Assembly: GCA_947000775.1 (NCBI GenBank)
Contig: CAMQGK010000327.1
Location: 18,052,501 to 18,116,500 of the forward strand
DNA length: 64,000 nt
Direction: 5' to 3'
Source of the DNA: Pterois miles
Lineage: Eukaryota > Chordata > Actinopteri > Perciformes > Scorpaenidae
In this document: positions 46,310 to 56,916 of the stretch, in pieces
Position numbering within the stretch: the first letter of the stretch is position 1
Layout: each line of letters starts with the position of its first letter
The notes under the pieces: generated by a model
Databases searched by the model: none
Seen by the model: the letters and a program-made list of their open reading frames with translations, nothing else
What the model was told of the DNA's origin: nothing
Program-made: the position numbers and the translations under genes

Positions 46310-48060
46310 AGAGAGGAAAACTGAAGACATGGAAAACACAAGAGGAGAGGGTTACATGGGGAGAAGCATGGATGTGGCCCTGACAAAAAGAGCAAAATTA
46401 AATGTTACGCAAAACCAAATCAGATTTGTGTTTTCTTTTTCTTTTTATAAATGAATACCTCCCAGGCAGACCTTCCTTCTCTGGCGATGTGACCAAATTC
46501 TTAGTCAGGATCTTCACCAAGTCCTAACACCGCCCACGATCTTTAAATGTCTAAAGCATTTGATTGGTCCAGCTTGTGGTACATATCCTGGAGGCAGAGT
46601 GAACGTATTAGGACAAAGGTAGATTTTCAAATCGTTTCTCTCTCTCATCCCCTCACAGTTGCTTACTGCAGCTTTAAATCACCCGAAAATCCCTAAAAGC
46701 CTTGGCTCTTACACAAACACATTCAGATGACTGATCTGTTCTCCTCTGTTACCAGAGTTCAACAGGGTTTCTGACTCTCCAGAGGGCAGACTTTCTAGCG
46801 TATGATAAGCCACTGTGCTGTGATTCATGCCCATAAACAGACGTCATGAGGGCTGATCTTTGGCTGACGCTGTCGAGCCATGGGTTGCATGTTGCTCTGA
46901 TACAAGCCAGCGTTTATTAATTCCTGTTCCTTGATCTTTGACTGCCTGAGTGATGTCTTATGTCTCCGGCAGAGCTCGGGTGTTGACTGACTCGACGTCA
47001 TGAATTTGTGACGATGTGAGTCACAGGAGTGGGGACATTTAGCCCCCTGTGGCACACACAGTCGAGCACTTTCAGATAATCAGATATGGTCGTGTTGAAA
47101 GCAGAATGGAGGATTATTCATTATTCATATGATTAAGATTAAACGCTTTTGACGGTAAAATGTGTGCCTCGCCAAATTGATCCTCTAACCTTTCGTTCGG
47201 TCATTAATTTCAGTTTTATGCTGAAGAGGAAGACAGATTGTCATCATGCTTTTAATCAGGACTGATTGATGTTTTTCCTTTTAATGTTTCCTGACAATTT
47301 TCCCACATTTAATTTCTTCACGGTTAACCATAAAATGTTAAAGCATGATTCTGTAATGCTTCTTTGATTAAAAACATTACGCTAGCACACTCTGAAAACA
47401 CAGAAACATATAATCTCATGATCCATATGCTTTCACATGGTATTAGTTTTGTCCACATGGATCTCATACTCCAAGCTGCATGAAACAGCCCTCTAATCCG
47501 TCTCTCTGTTGTTGTAAGCACTTCACCCTGGTCCACAGTATGCTGTCCTTATGGAACAGTGGAGTCATGTTTCTTCTCGCCCGCTCTTTGACGCTGATGT
47601 TAAAAGTGATGCTCTCACAGTGTCATGATATTGAGTTCTAACTATTCAAACTCTTCAGTCTGATGGCAGGTGACACAGGCCTTTCAGACATACTGTTTGA
47701 GTCGGCAATGCACCTGGCTGATGTAGACCAGATAAGACCTCAATATGACACTCACCCAGGTATGGACTGTCAAAAAACGTCTCTAAGGTGTAGGGTATAC
47801 AGCAACAAGCTATAAGCACATATATACACTGTATACTGTGTATATATACATAAACATTAATACATAAATGCATGTATTAATAAATAATAGTACATAATGT
47901 AGTCATAAATAAAATGTAATAGCAGTTTAAATGTACTGTATAAATAAATGCAGTGTTAATGCCACAGTAGCCTAAACCAGATTATTGCATTAAATTATTG
48001 CACTGTTAGGTCAGTATTGCACAGCTAAAGATAAATTATGGGGTCATAGCCACTGATAAA
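46310..48060. other. No gene recognised; AT-rich right part
   Basis: 46,320-47,600 looks unique. 47,800-48,060 is AT-rich with TATATACA/TAATAAATAA words. No supported exons. Confidence 0.4.
47100..47260. promoter_or_regulatory. Candidate conserved non-coding element
   Basis: TTATTCATTATTCATATGAT and GATTAAGATTAAACGC, then TCATTAATTTCAG, form a cluster of homeodomain/POU-like A/T words embedded in non-repetitive, balanced sequence. It has the texture of vertebrate developmental enhancers. Very tentative without alignment. Confidence 0.15.
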
Positions 48061-48064
48061 ATAA

Positions 48065-48610
48065 TATATATACTGTATAACCCACTGGTTTGTGGACTGC
48101 TGAAGGCTCCAGTTTGGTATTTTGACTGTCACCATCTTGGCTTTTTGCAGCCAGAAGTGACACAGAGGGTGGAGCTAAGAACAACACAATACTGAATATG
48201 ACATTTTTGAGCAATCAAAAAGGTTCTAATTAACTTTCATGAATAGAAAGCCCACTGTGAAAGGGCTAAAGTTATAAGACAAAAACACAACTCCCAGACC
48301 TGACAACGCTGTGGCAGCAACCTGTCAATCACAAGGTAGCCACGCCCTAAAGCATCCCCTGCTTCATGGTTTATTTGACTCTAAATGGGACCATAATTTA
48401 CTAAATGAACATCATGCTGTACTGAAGAAGACTTGAAACTAGCAATTGAGACCATAAACTCATGTTTACAATGTTTACTGAGGTAGTAAATCTATATACT
48501 TCTATACAATCAGACTTCTTTTTGCAACCAGAAGAGCCACCCCCTGCTGGATATTAGAAAAAATGCAGGTTTGGCATCACTTCTCAGACCTGGAGGTAGC
48601 CTACTGGTTT
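48065..48610. mobile_element. Interspersed repeat, near full length (pair with 60,713)
   Basis: Begins ACTGTATAACCCACTGG, then GGTTTGTGGACTGC, passes through CACCATCTTGGCTTTTTG, CAATCACAAGGTAGCCACGCC and TTGACTCTAAATGGGACC, and ends near CCACCCCCTGCTGG and GACCTGGAGGTAGCC. This is a familiar, very abundant percomorph repeat whose class I cannot state. The first 100 bp or so recur at 60,713-60,790. Confidence 0.6.
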
Positions 48611-49163
48611 TGATGGAAGTGATCACAAAGACAAACACTTCTAATATTTTATTATGAATACACCTAATGACCCCCTTTGTGTCATGGGAGCAATTAATCA
48701 TAAATAACGAACTCTCTAGGCAGTGGAAAAAAGTGCAACAACGGCTACAATGGAGATGAAACATCCAGCGAGTGTGACACACATGTGACAGGGCCTGCAT
48801 CCAAACAAAATAATGATGTGCTGGCCTGAGCAGAGGCAATGGAAAACAGCTTGTTCTGGTTAGATGCTGACCGGTGTGTGTCCCATATTGAAGCCAGACC
48901 AATACATAGTCAACAGCTGTCACACCGTTCGTAATATGACAATAAAATACCTCATCGATCCACTCAGTCTCCAATCTCAAAAGTACTAATCAAGCTCAGG
49001 GGAGAGTTTATGGTAAAGAGCACGGACAGAGCAGAACAAACCAAAGAAGGCTACAGCTGGGCATGGCGAAGACACAACAGATTTAATTTGGTATGTAACA
49101 TCTATTTTGTTGCTTCCATTGTGCCAGAGACAAGCACAGCAGGTTTTCTGTGTATCTTGAACG

Positions 49164-49164
<1 letters not shown>

Positions 49165-49236
<72 letters not shown>
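49165..49236. repeat. (CA)36 microsatellite
   Basis: 72 bp of uninterrupted CA, followed by CAAGTCAAGTCAAGTCAA, a short pentanucleotide repeat. Overlapping frames on both strands (His-Thr or Val-Cys) are artefacts. Confidence 0.99.
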
Positions 49237-49238
<2 letters not shown>

Positions 49239-49794
49239 AAGTCAAGTCAAGTCAAAGCGCCATATGGATCCCATATTGTTTGACTCAAGAGGTAAGACCA
49301 CAAAAATGTTGTTTTGATCCAAAACGCAGATTTATTCTATTCTCAAGTGACCTCAAGACATAGACCCAAAGACTTTTCACAAGATATAGCATTTGAAAGC
49401 CATAAACCATATAGCATTTACAAAACATGCCTACATGTAATTAAATGTTTTTATCCTTCCAAGTACTATGCATGATTTGTTTAAATTCCCCAATTGAGAT
49501 CGAGATCTCACAATGCTATAGTTACCGGTCAGAAAATTACACCCTGCAATTATCACCCCGCGTAAATGTCTAAAGTTGAATCATCCAAGCATTTTATTAA
49601 AATAAGAGGCTGCCATCGGGTCAGGAGTCCAGCATGTGCTATGGGATACCTATTGGACAGGAGGACTGGAAAACTCGTCTGGTGAGAAACTCAAGTTGAG
49701 GAATTTTTGCCATATTCATAATCATCTAGCAGCCATTTAAACTACTGAAACTGTTTCAGTATGACGAAAAGTTGGCCTTACACACTCAACTTAA

Positions 49795-50122
49795 AGAGGA
49801 CCAATTATGCTTTTGTACTTTTTCCCTCTCATTTAGTGTGTTATATACTGTACAATCCCCTCCCAAACTATCGGAACAGTACGGCCAATTCCTTTATTTT
49901 TGCTGTACACTGAAAACATTTGGGTTTGACATCAAAAGATGAATATGAAACAAGAGATCAGTGTTTCAGCTTCTATTTCCAGGTTACCTACATCTAGATC
50001 AGTTACACAACTTAAAAGAGAGCATCATTTGTAACGGACACCAAATTTTTAGTTGAGCAAAAGTATAAGAACAAATAGACATATTTTAAATCGTATTATA
50101 AAATATGCATAATAGGTCCTCT
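49795..50122. mobile_element. TTAA-flanked DNA element (piggyBac/Kolobok type)
   Basis: The left end AGAGGACCAATTATGC and the complement of the right end, AGAGGACCTATTATGC, match in 15 of 16 bases. They are flanked by TTAA at 49,791-49,794 and 50,123-50,126. A TTAA target is characteristic of piggyBac and Kolobok elements. Only 328 bp long, of which much belongs to a second element inserted within it. Non-coding. Confidence 0.75.
49853..50080. mobile_element. Tc1/mariner-like MITE fragment nested in the TTAA element
   Basis: Starts CAATCCCCTCCCAAACTATC after TATACTGTA and includes GAACAGTACGGCCAATTCC, TTTGGGTTTGACATCAAAAG and GAGCAAAAGTATAAGAAC. This resembles a widespread fish MITE whose ends read CAGTCCCCTCC with a TA target. 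The matching right terminus is not visible, so the right limit is approximate and the copy is probably truncated. Confidence 0.5.
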
Positions 50123-50659
50123 TTAAACTCTTTAAATGTGATAGGTTAGAGGTCAGCACAGGTCTAGGACATGAAATGCAGAAATAGCTTTGCTTTGAGA
50201 TCTATTATTTAGACAGAAGTTCTACAGGAACATGGAAAATAAAGTACTTGAGATAGAAACGGTGTAGTAAAGAGGGAACTGGACGAGATGGAATTAACTG
50301 GTTGGCATGTGTTGGTTGGTGTTAGGACACCACGAGCCGCCAACACAGCCTCAGTTTTCCTTGGCATGTAGCCTTTGCTTGAAGTTTCTGGACCTCTAAC
50401 TGAGTGATGGACACCATTTTACATAATATATTTCCTGATTTGGTATTTTGTGTTCAGACAGACTTAAGTTCAGCATGAAAAAAAAAAAGCAGCATTAATT
50501 TGAATGAGGCCAGAGGAGGCACATTCCTGGTAGATTACTTTGTTATGACGAAAGTGTCCAGAGTTGTAAAATCCTTTCTCAAATTATTATAATAATTTTC
50601 TTCTTTCAATTTTGATCTGAGCTTAACTGAGCCTGCTTAACATGTCACAGGGCAGTATG

Positions 50660-50955
50660 GAGTGCTGCAAGGATGACGTATTTTTATTTGTAGGTCAACC
50701 AGGAAGTTAGCATCATCCTGGTTCCCTCGACAAAAACCCAATGGCACTTTTCCTTTAAGTTTAAAGATTATTGCAAAAAATAAGCTCGGTTGCAAATACG
50801 TTTCTGATACTTATACGTTTTGTTCAGAAAAATAATCTTCACAACTTAACCCCACTTTTATGATTTTTGAAGGATGAATGCAACTACCAGAAGTTAGGCT
50901 ACAAACAGACTACAACACATATAGTTCATTTAGCCACTTTAGCAACCGCCTTTTT
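50660..50955. repeat. Likely interspersed repeat
   Basis: TGCAAGGATGACGTATTTTT through CATCCTGGTTCCCTCGAC, AGCTCGGTTGCAAATACG and CCAGAAGTTAGGCTACAAAC to TTTAGCCACTTTAGC. Recognised as repeat-like by texture; no termini found. Confidence 0.35.
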
Positions 50956-50959
50956 TAAG

Positions 50960-51920
50960 ACACGTGAAAACTTCAAAATTCATGAGTGGGGTATTTATTG
51001 ATGTATATATATATTCATGTTGTAGAACACATCAATTTCTAAACGAGTGAACCAGAAATGCTAAAATGCTAACTAATTTCCAGGTTTTAGGACTCATTCC
51101 TACACTATATACCTGTATAGTAGGACATTTTCAGGTTTCCCTTTATGACAACGGTTAATACTGGTAGTTTCTCTATTTCTACCCACCCCTACTTCACCCC
51201 TCACTGTACAACCAATTGGGCAATAATGTCATTGCCAGTGGTGACGTCTTGTATTTTTAGTAGTGTGGTCTAATGTAGAGGAGACTTCACATTAGCTCCA
51301 AGACACAAGCAGGGTCATTCAGTTGGTGCAGGCCGCCACCTTAGGAGTCACGTCAGCTTAAGTCTGTTGTCAGGAGAGGTGGAAAAATGAAAGTGGAGTG
51401 TGGGAGGGACAGGCTCCTTTTTGGCAGATCAAACACCTCATCAATCTTACTTAATTCATAGCCAGAGAGCAAAAAATTTCTTCTTCTATGTTGGCTCACG
51501 CTTTCTTGGCCAAGATGCTGTCTATGATCTGGGAGGAGGTGAGAGCTTCCTTAAGGGCAATCGACTGTGTGGAGGACTACTGTGAACATCAGTCAGTGGC
51601 ATTTGAGTTCAACAGTGATGTGTTTTATGTGCAAGTCAGTCTGAAAGACGAAGGTTTACTCTGCAACAGCATGGGCAGAGATTGCCTTATGGCCTGTATA
51701 TTTTCCTGCATTTTGCCTCAATTAGATGCCGTGTCAGTTTTTTTTATGCATGTTTTAATAGTTGCTGAAAAGTATTACAGCAGTCAAACAGCCCAGCAAG
51801 TCCTACCTTCGAGTTGCGAGTTCAGTTTGGCACCTGATTTTAACTAACTTTCACAGAGTCTTTTGAGAAAAAAAAAACTTTAGAATAAGTGCTGTCTACT
51901 TTTTATACCAGACTGTATAA
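50960..51920. other. No gene recognised
   Basis: A 119-codon plus-strand frame at 51,488-51,847 (starting MLAHAFLAKM) has no recognised domain. A GGTGAGAG donor-like site lies inside it at about 51,538. Without an acceptor or homology I do not call it. Confidence 0.35.

Positions 51921-51922
<2 letters not shown>

Positions 51923-51986
<64 letters not shown>
51923..51986. repeat. (CA)32 microsatellite
   Basis: 64 bp of uninterrupted CA, directly joined to the repeat that follows. Confidence 0.99.
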
Positions 51987-51987
<1 letters not shown>

Positions 51988-52165
51988 CCGTATACTTCTA
52001 TCTGTGAGGACACTCATTGACATAATGCTTTCCCTAGCATCTTACTCTAATCTTAACCAGCACAACTAAATGCCTGATCCCAACTCTTACCCTAACCCTA
52101 ACCTAAACCTAATCTGAACCTGAGCCTTAAAACCAAGTTCGAACTCTCATACAGGCCTTTGAAGG
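51987..52165. repeat. Interspersed repeat with CCTAA-rich core
   Basis: TGTGAGGACACTCATTGAC, then ATAATGCTTTCCCTAGC and a run of CTTACCCTAACCCTAACC and related words, then AAAACCAAG. Fish genomes carry many copies of this block next to CA tracts. The telomere-like CCCTAA words are too few and irregular to be telomeric. Confidence 0.55.
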
Positions 52166-52283
52166 TCTGTCAGAAGGTCAATTTGTTGCTGCATTAAAAA
52201 GGTTTACATTTGAATTGTAATTCCTGTTAATTTTGAAGATTTTTTTTTACCACTTTGCTGGTGTACAATTTAATATTTTAATA

Positions 52284-52314
52284 ATAAATATCAATTCAGT
52301 GAATTGATATTTAT
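52284..52314. repeat. Perfect 31-bp palindrome
   Basis: Arms ATAAATATCAATTCA and TGAATTGATATTTAT are exact complements around a single G at 52,299. Very AT-rich; it could form a cruciform. No flanking T-run of the bacterial type, and its role is unknown. Confidence 0.9.
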
Positions 52315-52379
52315 GTTTTTATTTGTTAGGAAATATTTATTAGTCAAGCCTGATGTTTCCTTACACATAAAAGAATGAC

Positions 52380-52511
52380 CCGAGTCACTTCCACACAGTG
52401 AGGCATACAGCTCATTAATGACTAGCATCAGATCGGTACTCGGTATCAGCCGATAAACAAAGCCCAGTGATCAGTATCAGGACTGAAAAAGTTAGATCGG
52501 TGCATCCCTAT
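52380..52511. mobile_element. hAT terminal remnant ending GGTGCATCCCTA
   Basis: CAGATCGGTACTCGGTATCAG...AGATCGGTGCATCCCTA is the complement of a TAGGGATGCACCGATCT-type hAT end. The other end is not found, so this is a partial copy. Confidence 0.5.
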
Positions 52512-53412
52512 TTTGCGGGCATCAGGTTTCTAGCAACGCTTCTCTGTGTTACTGGGGCCTAAGTGTCACTTATGTATTGCCTTAATTATGATTTTGGAGA
52601 AACTATCCCCGATATGAATAGGACAGCGTTTGGTCCAGCTTCAGGTTTCTTACTTACCAGCAAAGCCAGGGAGTTGTAATTCAGGGTTATAATGCACACA
52701 GGCTTCAGTTTACTCTGGTGAAACCTAACAAGTTCAGTTACTGCAGGTTCATATTCCCAATGAATTTTTGAATGTCTCCTATTAATGACTTCTGGGTAAA
52801 AGTGGACAGAAATTGACATTATATTTAAGAAAAAGCTGTCTCTTGAACCTATTTTGTGCATTCTTAGAATACGATCAGCAGCACTGAGAAGCAGCCCGTC
52901 TGTCCTGAAGCTGCTTATGGTGCTTCTTTTTAGTGCAAGGAGATGTTTTCCTCTTCAGTGGATTTCAGACTCTGTCCCTTCGATTTTGCATTGGATTTGG
53001 GGTGTAATGGAGCATATCCCCTTAGAAGCTATGAGCCTCTGGCTCAAGGACAAACCTTTTAAGTTTGTTTCACATCTGGGACCCCTTTCTGGATTATATG
53101 GGAGATGATGGAGCCCAGGCCCTTTGGAGTGGTCTCTATGGACTAGCATGAACTAGATCTCGAGGTCTTAATGTTTGTCATTATCCCATCACAATGCCTA
53201 AATACCTATGTTGTACATTACTGTACAAATTGTCTTATCATTTATCAATTTTTGGATTCTCATTCTCATAATGCATTCCTGCAAGCATGATATTAAGCTG
53301 ATAACATATTCATGAAAGGCGATTTTGGATAAGAAACACTCAACATATCCTGTGCAGCAACCTACAAGCCAACACTTTTTGGGGAGGGTTGTAGAAAATG
53401 TAACGGTTTTTG

Positions 53413-53441
<29 letters not shown>
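53413..53441. repeat. A29 homopolymer
   Basis: 29 consecutive A, the start of a 200-bp stretch of A-rich sequence. Confidence 0.97.
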
Positions 53442-53445
<4 letters not shown>

Positions 53446-53469
53446 ACAAAAAAAAATAAAAAAAAAACC

Positions 53470-53586
53470 AAAATTAAAATATTTATATTGGGTGGAAGGA
53501 GGAGGGAAAATATTATTATAAATAGATAATATATATATTTAAAAAAAAAAGAGAGGGGGGAAAAAATTAATAAAAAAAAAAAAAAT
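53470..53586. other. Second cytosine-free A/G-rich stretch
   Basis: 117 bp without C, made of A-runs, GGGTGGAAGGAGGAGGG and GAGAGGGGGGAAAAAA, immediately after the A29 tract. It resembles the G-strings at 11,830-11,960. Possibly a sequencing or consensus failure downstream of the homopolymer. Confidence 0.6.
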
Positions 53587-53599
53587 CTATAAAAAAAAA

Positions 53600-55680
53600 A
53601 AAATGTTAGTTAATGTCAATGTTGGCTGACATTTTAGCAGCTTGTATGATGCTAAATCCTGATGGATGGTGTGTGTGTGTGAGGGACAGAAGGCGATGTC
53701 TGTGAGGGTTAGCTGTATCTGGATAATTACAGTCATCTCACCGCTCCATCTGCATGCCAAATGTTCCTCCATTGATTACGTCCTCTACTCACCTGATTAA
53801 AAAGCTTTCACACCCACTCTGCGATTAACAATACGTTAATAAAAATAGTCTACTTCATTCAGTGAAAGTGACTGCTAAATTGCTAGTACCGCTACCAACA
53901 TTACTGTTACAGCTCAAAGGAGCGGCAAACAAATGCTAATTGGTTTAGCGGGGGGTTGATTTCCAGTCGCATTTTGAAAGCAATTAAATTCTGACACATT
54001 TGAAGCAATAACAGGATACAATCATCCTGGGTTGTATTTATTTTTCATTTACATGAAACACAAATGTGCAACAAGTGACTTCGGAAACTTGGTTGTTTGT
54101 GTTTCATATTTGTCCTTTTTTGTATATGGTGTATTAAGGGGCTAAATGTGATACTGGGATTTCTATTACCTCCGGCCCGTTCTCATTCCCAGGGCATCAA
54201 ATACTGAGGCTTTGTCGCGGTCAATACTAGCGTGCCGTACAGACCAACCCTCCCGATTTTCCTGTGAACTCTTGTTTTTCATTGCCCTCTCCCAGTTTTC
54301 GGGTCACACTTTTGTATTTCTCACGATTTATGGCAAAATTTCACACTTCTTTTCCTTTTTGTTATCTTAGTCTGTTTCTGGAACTGGACAGTGTGTATAA
54401 GCCCCTCTGTTTCCACCCGGACGACTACAGAGTTACACCAACTGTCGTTTCCCGGCGGGAAAGAGCAGTCCACAGCCGTTGCTTTGTGTCCCATGACCAC
54501 AATGTACAGAGTCATTTTCACTGTACAAGTGCAGTAGTATTAAACCCAACCATGTAGTACTATAGTGATTTTGTCGCATAATCCTAAAGTGACACAAGAG
54601 CCATAAAAGAGCAGCGGTATGTGAGAAGTTGGGATGAAAACATGTTGTGCCTCCACATTTCTCTCAGAATGGTGACTGCTGAGCTGGAGGCTAGCAGCTA
54701 CTGTGCTAACAGTGCTAACAAATCTACCCTATCATTATCTTATCAGTTAACTAAAAATTTCAGATCACTACTCTGGGACACCAGGAAACAAATGGCTGAA
54801 TATAAAGCCAAATCTAAGAGCCAACGGGCATAAAGCGATCGTCCTCACATGACATGTTTGCACACAATCTGTCAAGGCCGGTGCCAAAGCCTCGAAATAA
54901 AACATTGATGCTGTTTCCCATCCTCATATGCTATGAAAGCCCAATCAAGAGCACACCAGCAGAGCATGAAACCGCAAATGCCTTAAAACTTCACAACAAT
55001 GTGGTGGAGATTTTACTCAAAGGAAACAACTATTGTGTTGCCCCTCAGTTTGGCAGTGGATGAAGGAATATTTATGACGTAGGCAGGATGTGGAAACACA
55101 AGTCATCACTCACAGAACACGTTGTGTCAGGTCCTTGAGGGGAACATAATTTAAACACTGCAAACTGGCACAAATCAAGTCAATTAAAAATAGATTATAT
55201 CACAGATCACATATTTGCCTCAAGCGGCTTTAGAATCTGTACAGCATACGACACCCTCTGTCTCAATTCTTGCTTTGGATGAGGAACAAAATGGAAGAAA
55301 GAGCTATCCTCTCCCAGGAGACGTGCAATAGATGTGTGTAGGATACACGAATATAATACAAAACAAAAAAAAAATCAAATTTAAAACAAAACCAGAAATT
55401 CCTCGGTTTTTCATACGTATTTTGCAACCCTGACAGTTTCCCTGATTTGCCCTGTTGAACTGAAGGATCATCTCAGCTTCTGCACTCAGCTGACATTTCA
55501 TTAAACGTCACCCCGGGGCTCATGGACTGTTGCCAAACCTCACAGACCACACATTTGGGATTGAAATTGATTTGCTTGCCCATCCCCAAAGACAGCTCCA
55601 CTGCAGGTGTGAACTGAGTCTGATACTTTTTTTTTAATGACATGTGGCTAGCTAGCCCAACTTGTTGCATGAAGTAAGTG
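53600..55680. other. No gene recognised; one repeat fragment
   Basis: 54,170-54,260 is the partner of the repeat at 35,170. Otherwise no supported exon. The frame at 54,264-54,557 (97 codons) is unsupported. Confidence 0.4.
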
Positions 55681-56044
55681 TCCATCCATCCATCCATCTT
55701 CAGCTGCTTATCCCGTTAGGGGTTGCGGGGGGGCTGGAGCTGATCCCAGCTGGCATTGGGCAAAGGCGGGGTTCACCCTGGACAGGTCGCCAGTCCATCG
55801 CAGGGCACATAGAGACAGACAACATACAGACAGACAACCATTCACGCTCACATCCACACCTACGGGCAATTTAGAGTCATCAATTCACCTAAACAGCATG
55901 TCTTTGCACTGTGGGAGGAAGCTGGAGAACCTGGAGAAAACCCACACTAACACGGGGAGAACATGTTATCTTCACACAGAAGAGCCGGATTTGAAACTCT
56001 TGCGGTGAGGCGACAGCACTAACCACTGCACCACCGTGCAGCCC
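55681..56044 (-). mobile_element. tRNA-headed SINE-like repeat with (GGAT)n tail
   Basis: Read on the minus strand, the repeat starts GGGCTGCACGGTGGTGCAG. An A-box-like TGGTGCAGTGG lies at 56,023-56,033, and a B-box-like GTTTCAAATCC follows 36 nt later, so the head resembles a tRNA gene with an internal RNA polymerase III promoter. The body (TTCTCCCCGTG, GGTGAATTGATGACTC, GGACTGGCGACC) and the tail GATGGATGGATGGA match a very common fish repeat. It is 364 bp, long for a simple SINE, so a LINE-derived tail is likely. Diverged and probably inactive. Confidence 0.7.
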
Positions 56045-56879
56045 ATTAACTAAGTGTTTTCATTTCATTTTTTTAGTTTCTTCCTAAGTAAGGTTACTTT
56101 AGTGTGCTAATTTTCACTGTGGCATTTGTATGTGTACGATTTCAAAATCGTGGAAAAAAAAAACCCCTGCAATACTTATTGCGATAATCATATATGAATG
56201 AATATTTCCCATCCCTGGCAGTATGGGTACTGGACGGCACAGTGAGAGTCTACAGACATGTTAGCGTCTCCGTGAGACTTAAACACAGCGTTGCTTTAAA
56301 GCTAAGCTTCAGCTAACACGCTAGCAGTGATAATGCTAAAAAAGTGATATTAAGTAGGTAGGTAAGTAGGTGATATTAACATCTGCTTTGAAAGTAAAGA
56401 GCTCAGAGACTGAACTTTTTGTGATCCCTGTAAATCAATATGTTGGGGATTTTAGCATGGAACAGCATAGAAAGAAAAGCACATAGAGGCCAGTGACAGC
56501 TGACATATACCAGGACATGCATTTGATACTGAGCACTTAAATTCACAACAAATTCTATCAGGTCATCAATCACCAAGCAACAACCCCACTGATGAACCAC
56601 TGCCTGCTTAGTGTAGAAAACACGTCCCAACACATGCAAACGTGCCAGCGCAGACGCTCACACTCACAGATGTTTAGTCAACAACTTCCCATTTTTGGCA
56701 GTCTGGTTTCCACTCTTCACACTGACCTGCCAGTCCTCGTTACAAAGGGAACCTCCTCTTTAGCTTTGGCAGACTGTGTAATTATGTCAAAGATGCTTTC
56801 AGCCTGCTTCCTAAGATGCCTCTAAAACATTTACACTCAGCAAAGGTACATATTAGTGTCCCGCACCTTGCAACACTCT

Positions 56880-56916
<37 letters not shown>

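Noticed and set aside
49010..49363. 117-codon frame with a His-Thr run
   Set aside because: It reads through the (CA)36 microsatellite.
51488..51847. 119-codon plus-strand frame as a possible gene
   Set aside because: No domain, no acceptor or promoter support, and frames of this length are expected by chance in 64 kb.
52080..52130. CCCTAA words suggesting telomeric sequence
   Set aside because: Only a few irregular copies inside a common interspersed repeat next to a CA tract.
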